Shown: one piece after another, positions 50,938-61,429 of the stretch
Position numbering within the stretch: the first letter of the stretch is position 1
Layout: each line of letters begins with the position of its first letter
Source of the DNA: Lepidostoma basale
Lineage: Eukaryota > Arthropoda > Insecta > Trichoptera > Lepidostomatidae
Length of the DNA: 64,000 nucleotides
Reading direction: 5' to 3'
Assembly (NCBI GenBank): GCA_022606425.2
Contig: JAHDVF020001035.1
Location: forward strand, 248,001 to 312,000
The notes under the pieces: generated by a model
Told to the model about the DNA's origin: nothing
The model's database searches: none
What the model saw: only the letters and a program-made list of their open reading frames with translations
Translations under genes and position numbers: made by a program

Positions 50938-51864
50938 CGAGGTATGTTCAAAAAGTATCGCGAATTTTGAATTTTCGCCGGTTACGTATATTCGATTTTT
51001 GATTTTTTTGTGGCGTTATGTTGGTACTCATGTCTCTCACTTATGCCGATAAGTTCGGCCAGTTTGAATGTTCAGTTAATTTTTGAGAGCCACTTTGCTT
51101 GCACGTGTTTTGGCTCGTCTTCGATTTTTGCCCACTCCAAAAAAATGGATCAAAGAATCTGTATCAAATTTTGAGTGAAAAACAAAATTAAGTCCCCGGA
51201 CGCATTCCGAATGTTGACTGTGGCATATGGTGAAGCTATCTTGGACCAAAGCAACGTTTATCGGTGGTACAAAATGTTCTCAGAGGACCGAGAAGATGTG
51301 AACGAAAAAGAGCCTGCCGGACGCCCGAGCACGTCAACAACAGACGAAAACATTGATGAAGTGAATAACATAGTATTGGCCAATCATTGAATCACCGCTA
51401 GAAAAGTTGCTGAGGACTTAAACATATCGCTTGGCTCGTGCCATTCGATTTTTACCAATGATTTGGGCATGAGATCGGTCGCCGCGAAATTCGTACCAAA
51501 ATTGCTCAATTTCGCATCTGCTTGTGCGCGAATTTTTGGCCAAAACAACACACCAATAATGCCGCAGCCACCGTATTCCCCAGATCTGACTTCCTGTGAC
51601 TTTTTCTTGTTCCCGAAACTGAAGAGGCCCATGAAAGGACGACGCTAGGCTACGATTGAGGAGATAAAGACGGCATCGAAGGAGGAGCTGAACAAGATCA
51701 CAAAAAATGATTTTTTGGGGTGCATCGAGGATTGAAAAAAACGTTGGCACAAGTGTATAATATCTGGTTGGTATTACTTTAAAGGGGACAAAATAGAAAT
51801 TCATGAATATATAAATAATTTTTGAAAAAACACAAAATTCGCGATACTTTTTGAACGGACCTCG
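50938..51864. mobile_element. mariner-type element, internally deleted
   Basis: Inverted termini of 32 bp with two mismatches (CGAGGTATGTTCAAAAAGTA and CGAGGTCCGTTCAAAAAGTA), flanked by TA (50936-50937, 51865-51866). 927 bp, shorter than the usual 1.3 kb. Confidence 0.92.
51145..51830 (+). pseudogene. mariner transposase, catalytic centre deleted
   Basis: One frame holds the N-terminal helix-turn-helix region (AYGEAILDQSNVYRWYKMFS, AGRPSTSTTDENIDEVNNIV, ARKVAEDLNISLGSCHSIF), then after AKFVPKLLNF jumps to NNTPIMPQPPYSPDLTSCDF, FLFPKLKRPMKGRR, ATIEEIKTASKEELNKIT and KKRWHKCIISG. PYSPDL-CDFFLF contains the third catalytic Asp. The segment with the first two is gone. Stops near 51172, 51388 and 51646. 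Confidence 0.92.
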
Positions 51865-52094
51865 TATATATCATTGATTAAGAAGAAAAAATATCCATAT
51901 TGATAAAAACGTCAAATTTATATTGTAAGGAAGTGACAAGTACTATATCCTTGCTAGCGTATTTTTTTGTTTGTTTATCAAATGATATTAAATAGTGCCA
52001 TCGCCGAAACACGTAAAACTCACACATTTAAACAATTTATTTTTAAAAAAAATTGCCAAGATCAGATCAACAAAACTGTAATTATATCGTAGTC

Positions 52095-52265
52095 TCAATC
52101 CTAGGGATTGATTTGCAGCAAAGTCTTGTATTTCGTCCACAAATCTGCTCGGTATTCTTTGGTACTCTTCAGCTCAACATATGAGAAGCAGTTCTTGTCC
52201 TTGCACACCTGTTTCCAATACTCCTTTTGGGGGCGTTGCCTGCAATTTGTAATACTTCAAAATTA
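52095..52265 (-). pseudogene. RT C-terminal tail, family I
   Basis: Minus strand: QRPQKEYWKQVCKDKNCFSY, VELKSTKEYRADLWTKYKTL, LQINP stop. The ELK-AxExRxxWK-type ending is common to a group of insect non-LTR RT C-termini; 61190-61300 has FIELNRAAEDLEQWK in the same position. Confidence 0.5.
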
Positions 52266-52269
52266 TCAT

Positions 52270-52525
52270 ATCATAATTGTTATGTTCTTCTTCTTCTCGG
52301 CGCTACATTCTGGTGTGGGATTTGGCCTTCTCTAGAACAGTCCTCTACTGGCTTATCTCTGGCTATCTCTAATAATTCCTTAGATCTTTCCAAACTCTCC
52401 TCATTCTCCAGATCTTTTCTAATTCGCACCATTTTCCAAATCTTTCCGAATTCTCCCCATTCTCTAGATCTTTCAAATTTCACTTCATTCTCCAGATCTT
52501 TCTAAATTCTCCTCATTCTAATTAA
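52270..52525 (-). pseudogene. Family H RT tail with minisatellite expansion
   Basis: Starts with GAAGAAGAAC. The minus strand includes LLEIARDKPVEDCSREGQIP, HQNVAPRRRR, similar to EMARNRSQW and the SHTGV-RRQKE end at 19895-20012. Upstream it is replaced by a 28-bp tandem repeat. Confidence 0.55.
52382..52521. repeat. 28-bp tandem repeat, five units
   Basis: Consensus AGATCTTTCCAAATTCTCCT plus CATTCTCC; five units in exact 28-bp register. A sixth decayed unit (ACAGATCTTTCCAATTTCTC) lies at 52613. The period is not a multiple of three, so it does not encode a protein repeat. Confidence 0.9.
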
Positions 52526-52699
52526 TTGTTTATAAAATATTGTTTTATAAGTTGTAAAATGTTCCTGTAATATTTTATAACATTATTAAATGAATAAGTG
52601 AAATAAATTCTACAGATCTTTCCAATTTCTCCAATTATTATACATGTTCTATATTATTAAGTAATGAAAAAAAAAATTATACAAAATCTAGATACAAAG

Positions 52700-52870
52700 T
52701 CTAGTCTCTTCTGCTCCAACCAAAAGATGGCAGCAAGCTGCTGAAACCGGTCGACCATAAACACAAGTATAATATATATTTTTTTTGTTTCCATTATTTA
52801 AAATGAACTTCTACCAAGAAATTTCAATTAAAAATATTAATTACCATATTATTATTTTGCGGGTCGAACT
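52700..52870 (+). repeat. HHR-P4 unit, single
   Basis: AAAAGATGGCAGCAAGCTGC, TGAAACCGGTCGACC, TAAACACAAGTATAATATA, then TTGTTTCCATTATTTAAAAT and CTTCTACCAAGAAATTTC. The unit equals the right half of 5600-5905, which defines its extent of about 150 bp. Confidence 0.7.
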
Positions 52871-53265
52871 CAGCACGTGGGAAGAAGTTTTCCGATCCAT
52901 GTCTTAAACCATCGTCAAGTGACATTTCTATTACATTACGGATTCATTAGTATGTGTTTTATACAAAGAGCATTTCCATACGCATTTATTTTAAGCCCAC
53001 ACTAAGCCAATTTAAACAAAATTAAACTCCGTATCACAAATGGCTTAAATTTTCTAACCTTAATTATATAAATGTTCTGTTTCACTTTCTAATGAGTACG
53101 AAAATGTTAATATATAGATGTATGAATGAAGATACTGTTCCCATTAAAACAATATATTCTAAATTTAAATTAGATATTTAACTTCCACCCCTTATAAAGT
53201 ATGTTTAGATGACAGATATGGTATTTTCAAGATGGCGTGGGCAAGCTGTCAAAAATACGTTGAAA
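52871..53265. other. No recognised feature
   Basis: Nothing supportable. Confidence 0.4.
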
Positions 53266-53269
53266 TTTT

Positions 53270-53445
53270 TACGTTCTCAACATTATTATATAGCTTTCGG
53301 AATGTAAGATCATTTATAAATATCCCATCTACAATTGTTTTGCTGTTTTATGACGCTTGTTATTCTATTTTCATATTTCGTTTTTCAGTTCCAAGCTTCG
53401 CTTCCTTACATAAGGGTCTGTACAAAAACACCAATTGTTCAACAA
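53270..53445 (-). pseudogene. RTE-A fragment, old
   Basis: GCTTCGCTTCCTTACATAAG, GGTCTGTACAAAAACACCAA and upstream diverged sequence correspond to the SEAWNWQ/LMYGS and HNGVLVP codons. Weak outside this core. Confidence 0.5.
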
Positions 53446-53899
53446 ATTGGTAAAATTAGCAACATTACGGCCCACGCCTGTTTTCGCGGTATTAAAAAAC
53501 TTTGCATAGCCAATTTAATGAAAATATTCTTATCGCTACCTTGTTAGACCAGAGCGACAAAAAATATATGAAAACATTAATCAAAGGTCTAAGGAGATTT
53601 TTCTTTACAAAGAATTTATGATACTCACATAATGATACTTTTTACATTACTTAGAATTTCGGCATTTTTTAAATCCGTAGGCGGTGAACGGGAAAAGATA
53701 TTTATATAAAAAAACTAACGATGTTACGTACTTGGAAAATTTACTTTTTAAATTTGTTTAACTTACGTTTATAATGAATTCAAAATATTTTTCTTTGCTA
53801 TTTAGAATGATTAAATATTATGGATGTATATGAAAAAAAGTTTTAATTATAAATACTGTAATGTAAATATCCACGATGTTGGAAGAACTAAATAAACTT
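53446..53899. other. No recognised feature
   Basis: Nothing supportable. Confidence 0.4.
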
Positions 53900-54518
53900 T
53901 ACTTACTTCCTATGTCCTACTTTACTCTTGAAGAGTTTTAGCCTCCGGGATGATTCTTCGCCAAGCTCCTCAATCCTGCGCCTTTTGCTCTCAGCAGTCC
54001 GATTTGCCCAATCTAGCTAGATCAGCCAGAACATTGTCCATTAGGCGCTGTCTAAACCTTTCTAGAGGTCTTACTCCAGTCGGTCTAGACGCGTATAGGG
54101 TCTTAATTGCTCTGGTATTTTCGGCTCGACGTATACGTGCCCAACCCATGCTAGGCGACCGGCTCTCACGGTGCTCGTTATAAGAGGCTGCTGGGTCATC
54201 GTACGGATCTATTGGTTGATCCTATGCTTCCAAGTTCCCGCTACACCACCGGGTCTCGGTCCCAGGATCGTTCTAATTATTATATTCTCAAACCAGTGGA
54301 TTTTTTTTTGTTCTTTTAGAGTCATTGTCCACGACTCAGAACCATATGTCACCACTGGCTTGATGATGGTGTTTCTGGATAGAAGCTTGGACTTTAGGAA
54401 CGTTCGCAAGGAGGCTGCAGCTCGTAGGCCTTTTTGAATTCTGTGTTCCAACTTCGCGTGCATATCGTTGGCTTCCATCATGACCGTACCGAGATAAGTG
54501 AACTCTCTGACAGACAAA
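53900..54518 (-). pseudogene. RT thumb-to-C-terminus, family F
   Basis: Minus strand: VREFTYLGTVMMEANDMHAK, LEHRIQKGLRAAASLRTFLK, VVTYGSESWTMTLKEQKKIH, WFENIIIRTILGPRPGGVAG, then after a shift AGRLAWVGHVYVRRAENTRA, GVRPLERFRQRLMDNV, DCCESKRRRIEELGEESSRR. The 3' end has an AAGTAAGTAAAG tail. Its orientation is opposite to the family D copy that starts at its 5' end. Confidence 0.88.
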
Positions 54519-55135
54519 CTTAATAAAGCTTCAAGAAAAAAGGACTATATATGAATCTTGTAAAAACGAAAATCATGGCACCTACTTAAATACAGATCAC
54601 AAAAGGTAATACCACAAGCTAAACGGTCGATTGATATATTCTATATTTGGATCACAACATAGTACTGAGTAGAGAAAATCAAATCGAGGAAATCCACCGA
54701 AGAATTTGTTTGGGTTGGGTTACCGTAAATTAGACCATATATTGAAAAATCCACGAACTCCCATTAACCTTAAATTTAAGGTCTTTGACTGCTGCGTCCT
54801 ACCGGTATTGCCTTATGGGACTTAAAAAATTGCAAATAAATTGAGAATTGTCCAAAGAGCTATGAAAAGAGCAATCTTGGGAAACATCATTGAAAATGTC
54901 GCTGGGCAGGTCACGTCGCTCGCAGCTATAACGATAGATTTACAAAAGGCCTCCTTTGCTGGTGTCCTAGAACTGCGACCTAAAACTCAGGATGTCCCCA
55001 ACTTCGATGGCGGGAAGACATTTATGAGACTCCCGGTACGACATGGATGCGTGTGGCCCAGGATCGAAATACATGGAAGCAGATGGAGGAGGCCTACACC
55101 CAGGAGTGAATGGATGTAAGCTGATGATAAATGTT
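54515..55135 (+). pseudogene. RT thumb-to-C-terminus, family D
   Basis: Remnants of KASRKKDYI, QIEEIHRR-type text, WVTVN-LDHILKNPRTPINL, KVFDCCVLPVLPYGT, LRIVQRAMKRAILGNIIENV, RCRWAGHVARS-type text shifted to AAGQVTSLAAITI, and TWKQMEEAYTQEWM. Same subfamily as 17600-17915. Confidence 0.75.
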
Positions 55136-56129
55136 TAAAATAAATACTTTATTGAATTTTATGATGAAAACATTAAAAAATCAGTGTAAATTATGTATTA
55201 TCCGGCATACTATTTCAAATAGGATTATTTGGCTAACTTTGTAGTAGAAATAAAAACAATTGAAAATACTTCAACGTATGTTTTTGAAAACTATTTTAAA
55301 AAGAAAAATAACCCTATTTCAATTTGTTGTGTTTCAATTTTGTCTCTGAAGAAATTTTACTTTTGAATTATTCGTGCAATGTGGAATTTTATCGGGAAAA
55401 ACGCGTTTTTTAATCATATATCGATGAAATTTACCTGTACATAGGGGAAAGTGAAATATTAAAATTATATCAAGTTTAATAATAGTTTTTTTGTTTGTTG
55501 AATAAGAGATTAAATAAATAATGTAAAAATAAAATAACAAAATATGTGTTATAATGTACACCATAAATTAAGTGCTTAATACGAAAGAATAATTTATATA
55601 AAGTATCCGTTCAAGGAAAATAAAACATAAAAAACAGTAGCGCACTCGTTGTACTTCAGATATGAGATACGTGTATCATTACACTTAACTCCCATCACAT
55701 AAATATTCAATTTACCGGAAAATATCACGACCCATGATCCTACTATGTTTGCGAAATCTTAACAATTTATGGCGGCTGTAAAATTGCAGTACATTTGGTA
55801 ACTGGAAACAAATAATTACGGTATCATTTCGCATATAAAATGGAACAATTGGGTACTTTGTATGCATAAAAATTAAGGCAGCGGAAATGTTCGTACACTG
55901 GATTCCTTGGCAATTGCTGTATTGCTCTTTGCTTAGAGCCAGTTTGGATTAGTTTGGAGTAAAGTAAATTTGTTGATTTAAAATTATAGATACGTTTTTA
56001 TTTATTTATTTTGAACATTATCTATGCCTTATTAAATAAAGAACGTTTTGAAATGAAATACATTTGCTAAACTATCTTTGAATTTTTTAGTAAAGTTATA
56101 AACTTAAAATGTTAACACCGTGTAGTTTA
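55136..56129. other. No recognised feature
   Basis: AT-rich; about 55640-55960 is less so but without frame or repeat match. Confidence 0.4.
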
Positions 56130-56395
56130 ATATTTCACATGAATCGCATGATTTGTTAAGCATGTAATTCATGTAAAATATTAAATCACAAGATTTGTTA
56201 ATCATGTATTATAGTTTATGTAAAATATTGAATCCAATTATTTGTTATTCGTGTAATTCACGAAGAATATTAAATTACATGATTTATTAATCAGGTAATT
56301 CATGAAATATAATAAATAACCTGATTTTTTAATCATGTAATTCATGGTTAAAATTTGATAACATGATTTGTTAATCATTGATAAATAACATGCCA
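56130..56395. repeat. About 42-bp minisatellite, six diverged units
   Basis: Unit consensus ACATGATTTGTTAATCATGT, AATTCATGAAAATATTAAAT. Each unit holds imperfect palindromes (CATGA...TCATG). Copies range from 40 to 50 bp. The array ends exactly where the Jockey-like insertion begins. Confidence 0.85.
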
Positions 56396-57121
56396 TGCTC
56401 ACATCGAGAGAATATGTGGAGTTGCACTGAAAATGTTGGGATTTATTCTCCGAACTGGTAGAGTTTTCAAGAATCCCTATGTTTTGCGAATTTTGTACAA
56501 CTCATTGGTCCGGAGCCGGCTCGAGTGTGGCTCGGTGATATGGAGTCCCCACGAGGCGAGATACTCGCTCATGTTAGAGAGGGTTCAGAAAAGATTTCTG
56601 AGATATCTCTACATGAGGGAGTTTGGTAGCTATCCGTGGCTTTATCCCACTGCATTCCTCTTGGGCATGCTGGGGACCAATAGTTTACAGATAAGAAGGG
56701 ATGGGTGCACACTTACCCATTTCTTCAGACTTATCAGGGGATTCTTTGAGAACTCCGTCATCTTGGAGGCTATCCATCTTTATGTTCCGGATGGCTATCT
56801 TCGACAGCGTCAGCACAGACTGTTTTATCTCCCAGCATGCAGAACCAACCTGCCTCTGGTGATGCCGGTGGGGAGAGCAATCAAACTGCTGAACATGATC
56901 GCTTCGGAGATCGATGTCTTTCATATTCGTGAAAGTACATTCAGAAGACAAATACTCTTGACTTTGGAGAGTATTTTGTATTCCTAATGTCGAACCATCT
57001 CTCATGCGTTCCTGGTATTATATATTCCTTATGTTTTACCTGTTCTCAATAGATGCCTTAAACTATAAAAAATGTTTGTAATGTCTTTTGAGAAAATAAA
57101 CTGATTTGATTTGATTTGATT
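56396..57121 (+). mobile_element. Jockey-like non-LTR element, 5' truncated
   Basis: Starts in the RT C-terminal region and ends with AATAAACTGATTTGATTTGA and (TTTGA)n. The tail repeat and intact frame suggest a young insertion. Confidence 0.85.
56403..56987 (+). CDS. RT C-terminal domain, Jockey-like fragment
   Basis: Uninterrupted frame of about 195 residues: IERICGVALKMLGFILR, VLRILYNSLVRSRLECGSVI, WSPHEARYSLMLERVQKRFL, RYLYMREFG, then LLGMLGTNSLQIRRDGCTLT, HFFRLIRGFFENSVILEAI. LGFI-R, LYNSLVRS-LE-SVIWSP and QKRFLRYL are typical thumb/connection motifs of Jockey-type reverse transcriptases. The catalytic palm is upstream of the truncation and absent, so this is a relic despite being open. 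Confidence 0.85.
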   Translation: MERICGVALKMLGFILRTGRVFKNPYVLRILYNSLVRSRLECGSVIWSPHEARYSLMLERVQKRFLRYLYMREFGSYPWLYPTAFLLGMLGTNSLQIRRDGCTLTHFFRLIRGFFENSVILEAIHLYVPDGYLRQRQHRLFYLPACRTNLPLVMPVGRAIKLLNMIASEIDVFHIRESTFRRQILLTLESILYS

Positions 57122-57137
57122 TCAAACTTGCTTTCCA

Positions 57138-57178
57138 TTGATTCGATGTCTTCAAACATTGATTCGATGTCTTTAAAA
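57138..57178. repeat. 22-bp tandem duplication
   Basis: CATTGATTCGATGTCTT occurs twice with CAAA or TAAA spacers, just after the Jockey-like tail. Confidence 0.7.
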
Positions 57179-57194
57179 CTAGTATCGAAATGAA

Positions 57195-57420
57195 AGAACA
57201 AGGAGAAACTTGCCATGGTTTTGGCATCGCGGGACCGACGGCGTGGAACAGGCTACCCTACAATATCCGCAATCAAGACAACGAAAAATAGCGCTACACA
57301 AATCAACATCATCATCATCATCATCAACGAAGGAGTATTCAGAAGCTCCCTTAAAACTTTTCTTGAAGAGAATCATTCCGGACGAAGAGCGCCCTTGAAG
57401 TGAATCTCTCACAAAAATAG
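57195..57420 (+). pseudogene. CR1/L2-like RT C-terminus with (ATC)n expansion
   Basis: HGFGIAGPTAWNRLPYNIRN, then an ATC run (57308-57328), then VFRSSLKTFLEENHSGR. FxIAGP-AWN-LP and F-S-LKT-L are CR1/L2 family C-terminal signatures. AAAATAGCGCTA-A-AAATCA occurs before the ATC run and again at 57415, which suggests local duplication. Confidence 0.7.
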
Positions 57421-57439
57421 CGCTATAAAAATCACCATT

Positions 57440-57550
57440 ATTATCATTTGATAGTGTTTTAAAAAGGTGAAAAATGTCATTTCCATCAACTATAAAAACT
57501 TCTAGGAAACAAATGTTTTCATATGTATCAATTATTAAATAAAATAAATT
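57440..57550 (+). repeat. HHR-P1 right arm
   Basis: AAAAAGGTGAAAAATGTCAT, TTCCATCAACTATAAAAACT, CTAGGAAACAAATGTTTTCA. GAAAC is GAAAA. Confidence 0.6.
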
Positions 57551-58151
57551 ACTCTCACAAAACGTACATATGATTATAAGTAATTAAAATTATATGCGAA
57601 ACGGACGTTTTCTTTTATGTTAATAGTTAATTACAAATATCGTGTTAAAGTACTTTTTAGTGTGAAACCTATTTAAAATAAAATGCTATTAACAAAACAA
57701 TAAAACCCGACTCTATGCAACTATTTAGTCATGTATTATAGCCGCAGAAGTTGAAACAGAGTTGTTGAGAGACAGTCAAATTTCATGCCAAAAGTGCCGG
57801 CCACTAGAAATTGTTTATTCAACTGCACTCTATGTGAAACGTCCAATTTCATTCCCTCCACAAAACAAAGTAAACCAGTTTAATTTTCAAATAACATTAC
57901 GAATATGAGTGTATGAAACATGCAATGGGTATTTATTATCAAAATAATGGATTTATAAATAAATAAATAAATATTATCTTTTAGATGTTGGTGAGGAAAC
58001 TCTAATCGAAATGATTTAATAAGTTTTTCGAATGGAGATTTCAGAAAACAATTAAAATTACTTGCTTTTCTTTCAATATTTTCCATATCTAATATTTTCT
58101 TCATATGTTTAATAATCATAGGAAGAAAAAAATGTGAGAAATACAAAATTT
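57551..58151. other. No recognised feature
   Basis: AT-rich; nothing supportable. Confidence 0.4.
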
Positions 58152-58375
58152 TGGAAATTAGAATGAAACACTTTTAAAACGTTGTATAAAACCATTTTAT
58201 TTTGAGTCAGGAGCGCCAACCGGTTTCACTCTGTAACGAGCTTCGTCAGGGCTATACACAAAGTTTGTGTATAGCCCTGACGAAGCTCGTTACAGAGTGA
58301 AACCGGTTGGTGCCCCTGATTCAAAATAAATTGGTTTTATACAACGTTTTAAAAGTGTTTAATTCTAATTTTAAA
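58152..58375. repeat. HHR-P6 foldback, nearly perfect palindrome
   Basis: Arms of about 111 bp centred on 58263 (GCTATACACAAA/TTTGTGTATAGC). Hammerhead-like core on both strands: CTGACGA at 58277-58283 (+) and 58249-58243 (-), extra A, a short CTC/GAG stem II, GAAA at 58299-58302 (+) and 58227-58224 (-), ACCGGU helix III, then U17. Three stem I pairs adjoin the cut. High arm identity implies a recent origin or conversion. Confidence 0.85.
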
Positions 58376-59399
58376 TATGTCATACCACCAAGTAAAAGCT
58401 TCTTTCCAAAATTTTGTAGTTTGTTCTAATGTGTTCTTCCAAACAATTTTTTTTTTGAATTGTACATTTTACAAATCAAAAGGTGCGATTTGATTAGACA
58501 TGCATTTACAAGTATCATGAAAAACATAACAATAGAAATGAGAATTTATGAAAGATACGGAATCGTATTGATAATCTTGCAAATTTAAAAAATATCTGAC
58601 GATAATTTAAGAAACCTCGATTTGTCGAGCAAACTTTTCAAAAATACACCACCTCGTGGACTTTGCTGACTTTCTGAGATCGACATATTTTTTAATTATC
58701 GGTTGTCATTCAGAACGCACGCGATCATATCACTCATCGTGTCTTCTCAAATTGATCTAGCTTGTGAAATGAAAATCCGTTTTCTTCCTTGTATCATCAT
58801 GTTAACAAAATCGTATTGTTATGGTTCATCAACAAATTTTTAAGTTTTAAAAAACACTGAATACGTTTAATTTATATGAAAAAAATTCAACAATAAATAG
58901 TTTTTCAGACGTAAATATAAATAATTAAACCAAAAACGTTTCTATGAACACGTTATACTCGTAAATGGAACATTATTTATTCTTCCGAAACGAAGCTCCA
59001 ACAATTATATTTGACTAATTAATAACAAATTACCATGTTGCTTAACTTAATCACAGAGTAATGGAAAATTTAAATATAATTTAGGCGAATTAAGTATGAA
59101 GAACCACAATGTTACTGCTTTCCTGTGGGAAAACTAAGCCTTAATCATGAAGAGAAACTCGTGAAAATTTAAAGTACTATTTTCCAAGGCTTATAAGTTT
59201 AATAATTACAGAATCTACAATTAATTAATATTTCCTTAAGTTTTTGATCCAGTTCCTGCGATTATAATTTTAAGTCAAATTAAGTTTCATGTTTAGTAAT
59301 TATAAAAAAACGATTTGAAAAGTAATTTATGGAAGGAATATTACATCCCGATTCGGAGAAGCAACCGTATGAGTTAAAACAAATTTATTGAAAGTTAAA
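58376..59399. other. No recognised feature
   Basis: AT-rich; nothing supportable. Confidence 0.4.
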
Positions 59400-59800
59400 G
59401 CATTAACACTGTGGAATTCCATTTAAAACTTTGGAACTGAAAATCACCACTGTTTATTCTATACCTAAATTTATTAAATGTCTTAAAATAATATAATATA
59501 ATAAAAATATTAAACACGACAATGTTTCGGAGGTGACCTCCATTCTCACTCTGTCCATCTACTAATCTCACTGTGCTCTCACATGCACTGTTATAAGTCC
59601 TCGTTTTTTTTAGTGATTAGAAAATATAATTTATCTATGTATAATATTTTATCTTTTTTAGTTAGGATATTAGTTAAATATTTACACCTGTGGATGGAGG
59701 TCACCTTTGAAACATTGTTGGGTTTTAATATTTTCATTAAATAAATATATATAGATATAGTGGAAAATACACAGTGTTGTTTTTCAATTCCAAAGTTTTT
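59400..59800. repeat. HHR-P2 inverted pair
   Basis: Left unit (minus): stem II GGAGG/CCTCC perfect, GAAA (59528-59525), ACAUUGU, C17, GTGT; core altered to GTGAGAA. Right unit (plus): CTGTGGA (59688-59694), TGGAGGTCACCTTT, GAAA (59709-59712). Outer sequences (AACACTGTGGAATTCC) resemble other P2 flanks. Each unit has one or two core changes. Confidence 0.65.
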
Positions 59801-60320
59801 AAAACAAATTATTTTATTTGCTTATACCTGGATGCCATGGATACGTTTATTAGTAGCCTGTTAAGGCAAAATAGGTCAAGTGATATATTTTTATAGAGCT
59901 ATTTGAAAACTATCATCATAAAATGTCAGATTTAATATAAAGTTATGCACTTTTTACCAAACTAATTTTAGATCAGATAAAATAAATTTCGTGTATATAA
60001 AAAAAGTTTTAGTAAATTATAAATGTACAACCTAAAACACTCTACAGTAAACCAAAAATAAAATATTGGTTGAAGTAATTTTATTCATTACATAACTTTT
60101 CAGCAGTTTGCGGAGGAAACGAATTGCAGAACGTCGATATATAATAACTGCCAATCAAGCGTTTCATCAACATGACGGTACAGTAAATGTACTGTGTGTT
60201 TATTTACACATAGTTTGGGTGAATTTCGATTTATCTTTTGCATATTTTGGTGCCAGAAAAAATTATAATTACTCTATTTTTCAAATCATATCTATGTTCG
60301 TGGCAAAAGAGTTCGCAAAA
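59801..60320. other. No recognised feature
   Basis: AT-rich; nothing supportable. Confidence 0.4.
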
Positions 60321-60321
60321 A

Positions 60322-60592
60322 TCTATCACGGCGTTTCCCCGGAAGGATAGGCAGAAATAATGAAGCGCCAAAATAGCTAAATCTATCGTTATCGTCATAT
60401 ACGCACGTTGATTCATGTGATTTCTAACATGGCAGACCTTTAATATTTTATTAATTTGAATATGCCATAGTTTCCTTGGTTTTCTTAGACTCCGTACTCT
60501 ATTCAAATCGTTAACGTAAACTTTTAAACCATTATCCTTGCTTCCGTGCGTCCAAACCAACGCAGATCCTTTCATCATTTCATTTTAAATAC
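60322..60592 (-). pseudogene. RTE-A1 3' fragment, old
   Basis: Hairpin CCCCGGAAGG. Minus strand: KVYVNDLNRVRSLRKPRKLW, HIQINKILKVCHVRNHMNQR, A-MT. The segment coding CMNVEEARE is shortened. Tail lost. Confidence 0.8.
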
Positions 60593-60604
60593 TTAGAAGA
60601 TAAA

Positions 60605-61138
60605 AAAAAGATCAATTGAATTAATCATAAAATACTAGAAGTAAGAGTATGACTGATAAAGCTGCAGTTATCTCTGGATGTCTAAGGGACACTGTCTGGG
60701 ACAATAAGCATATGCTAGTGGAAAGCAAAGTTAGAATTTATAAAACATGCATCAGGCCCATAATGACATACGGAATCGAAGCAAGAGCAGACACTGTCAG
60801 AACCAAACATCTCTTAAGAGTAGCAGAAATGAGAACATTGCGACCTATTGTGGAGAGAACCCTTAGAGATAAGATACCCGATGAAGAAATTTGCAAATCC
60901 TGCAAAATTGAAGACATAGTGAGATGGAGTAGCCAGAGAAGACGATTCTAAAAGGATCACATCGAGAGAATGGATCCAGCAAAAATTCCTAATATCGTGA
61001 TGCACGAGACTCCAGAGGGCCGTCGACCACCAGGACGACCACCAAAGAGATGGAGAGAAGGCTGATGGTCTTCATCACAAGAAGAAAGTTGATATCCTGA
61101 TACAATCAGAAGAAGAAGAAGAAGAAGCAGAAGTAGTA
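60605..61138 (+). pseudogene. RT thumb-to-C-terminus, family B
   Basis: KAAVISGCLRDTVWDNKHML, VESKVRIYKTCIRPIMTYGI, EARADTVRTKHLLRVAEMRT, LRPIVERTLRDKIPDEEICK, SCKIEDIVRWSSQRRRF, stop, KDHIERMDPAKIPNIVMHET, EGRRPPGRPPKRWREG. Tail (GAA)n. One stop near 60949. Confidence 0.9.
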
Positions 61139-61189
61139 AGAGTTCACGTTATTGATCTTTAAATTTAATGATTCTTAATATTGTTATAA

Positions 61190-61305
61190 TGCAGCTAGTC
61201 TTCCACTGCTCTAAGTCTTCTGCAGCCCTATTCAGCTCAATAAATGAGACGCAGGTCGTGCCCTGTTTCAGATACTTGTGTCTGGTCGCCCTTTATACAT
61301 GGTCC
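61190..61305 (-). pseudogene. RT C-terminal tail, family I
   Basis: Minus strand: ATRHKYLKQGTTCVSFIELN, RAAEDLEQWKTSC. Same position in the protein as 52095-52265. Confidence 0.5.
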
Positions 61306-61429
61306 CCTAAACCATATAAAGAATATGAACGATTTACGTTTTTGAATTTTTACTTGAGATAAATCTTAACATGACATATGAACGGAATGTATGAATTGGA
61401 TTAACGACATAATATACACAAGCAGTATG

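Noticed and set aside
51985..52045. Hammerhead-like GCCGAAACACGTA
   Set aside because: No CUGANGA or stem II upstream and helix III does not pair.
54515..54840. Family F and family D as one rearranged insertion
   Set aside because: The C-terminal motifs differ between the two strands, so they are separate elements abutting each other.
56130..56395. CRISPR-like array
   Set aside because: Units are contiguous and diverged; no spacer structure.
57215..57403. Poly-Ile/poly-Ser/poly-Asp proteins
   Set aside because: They are translations of the ATC microsatellite in different frames.
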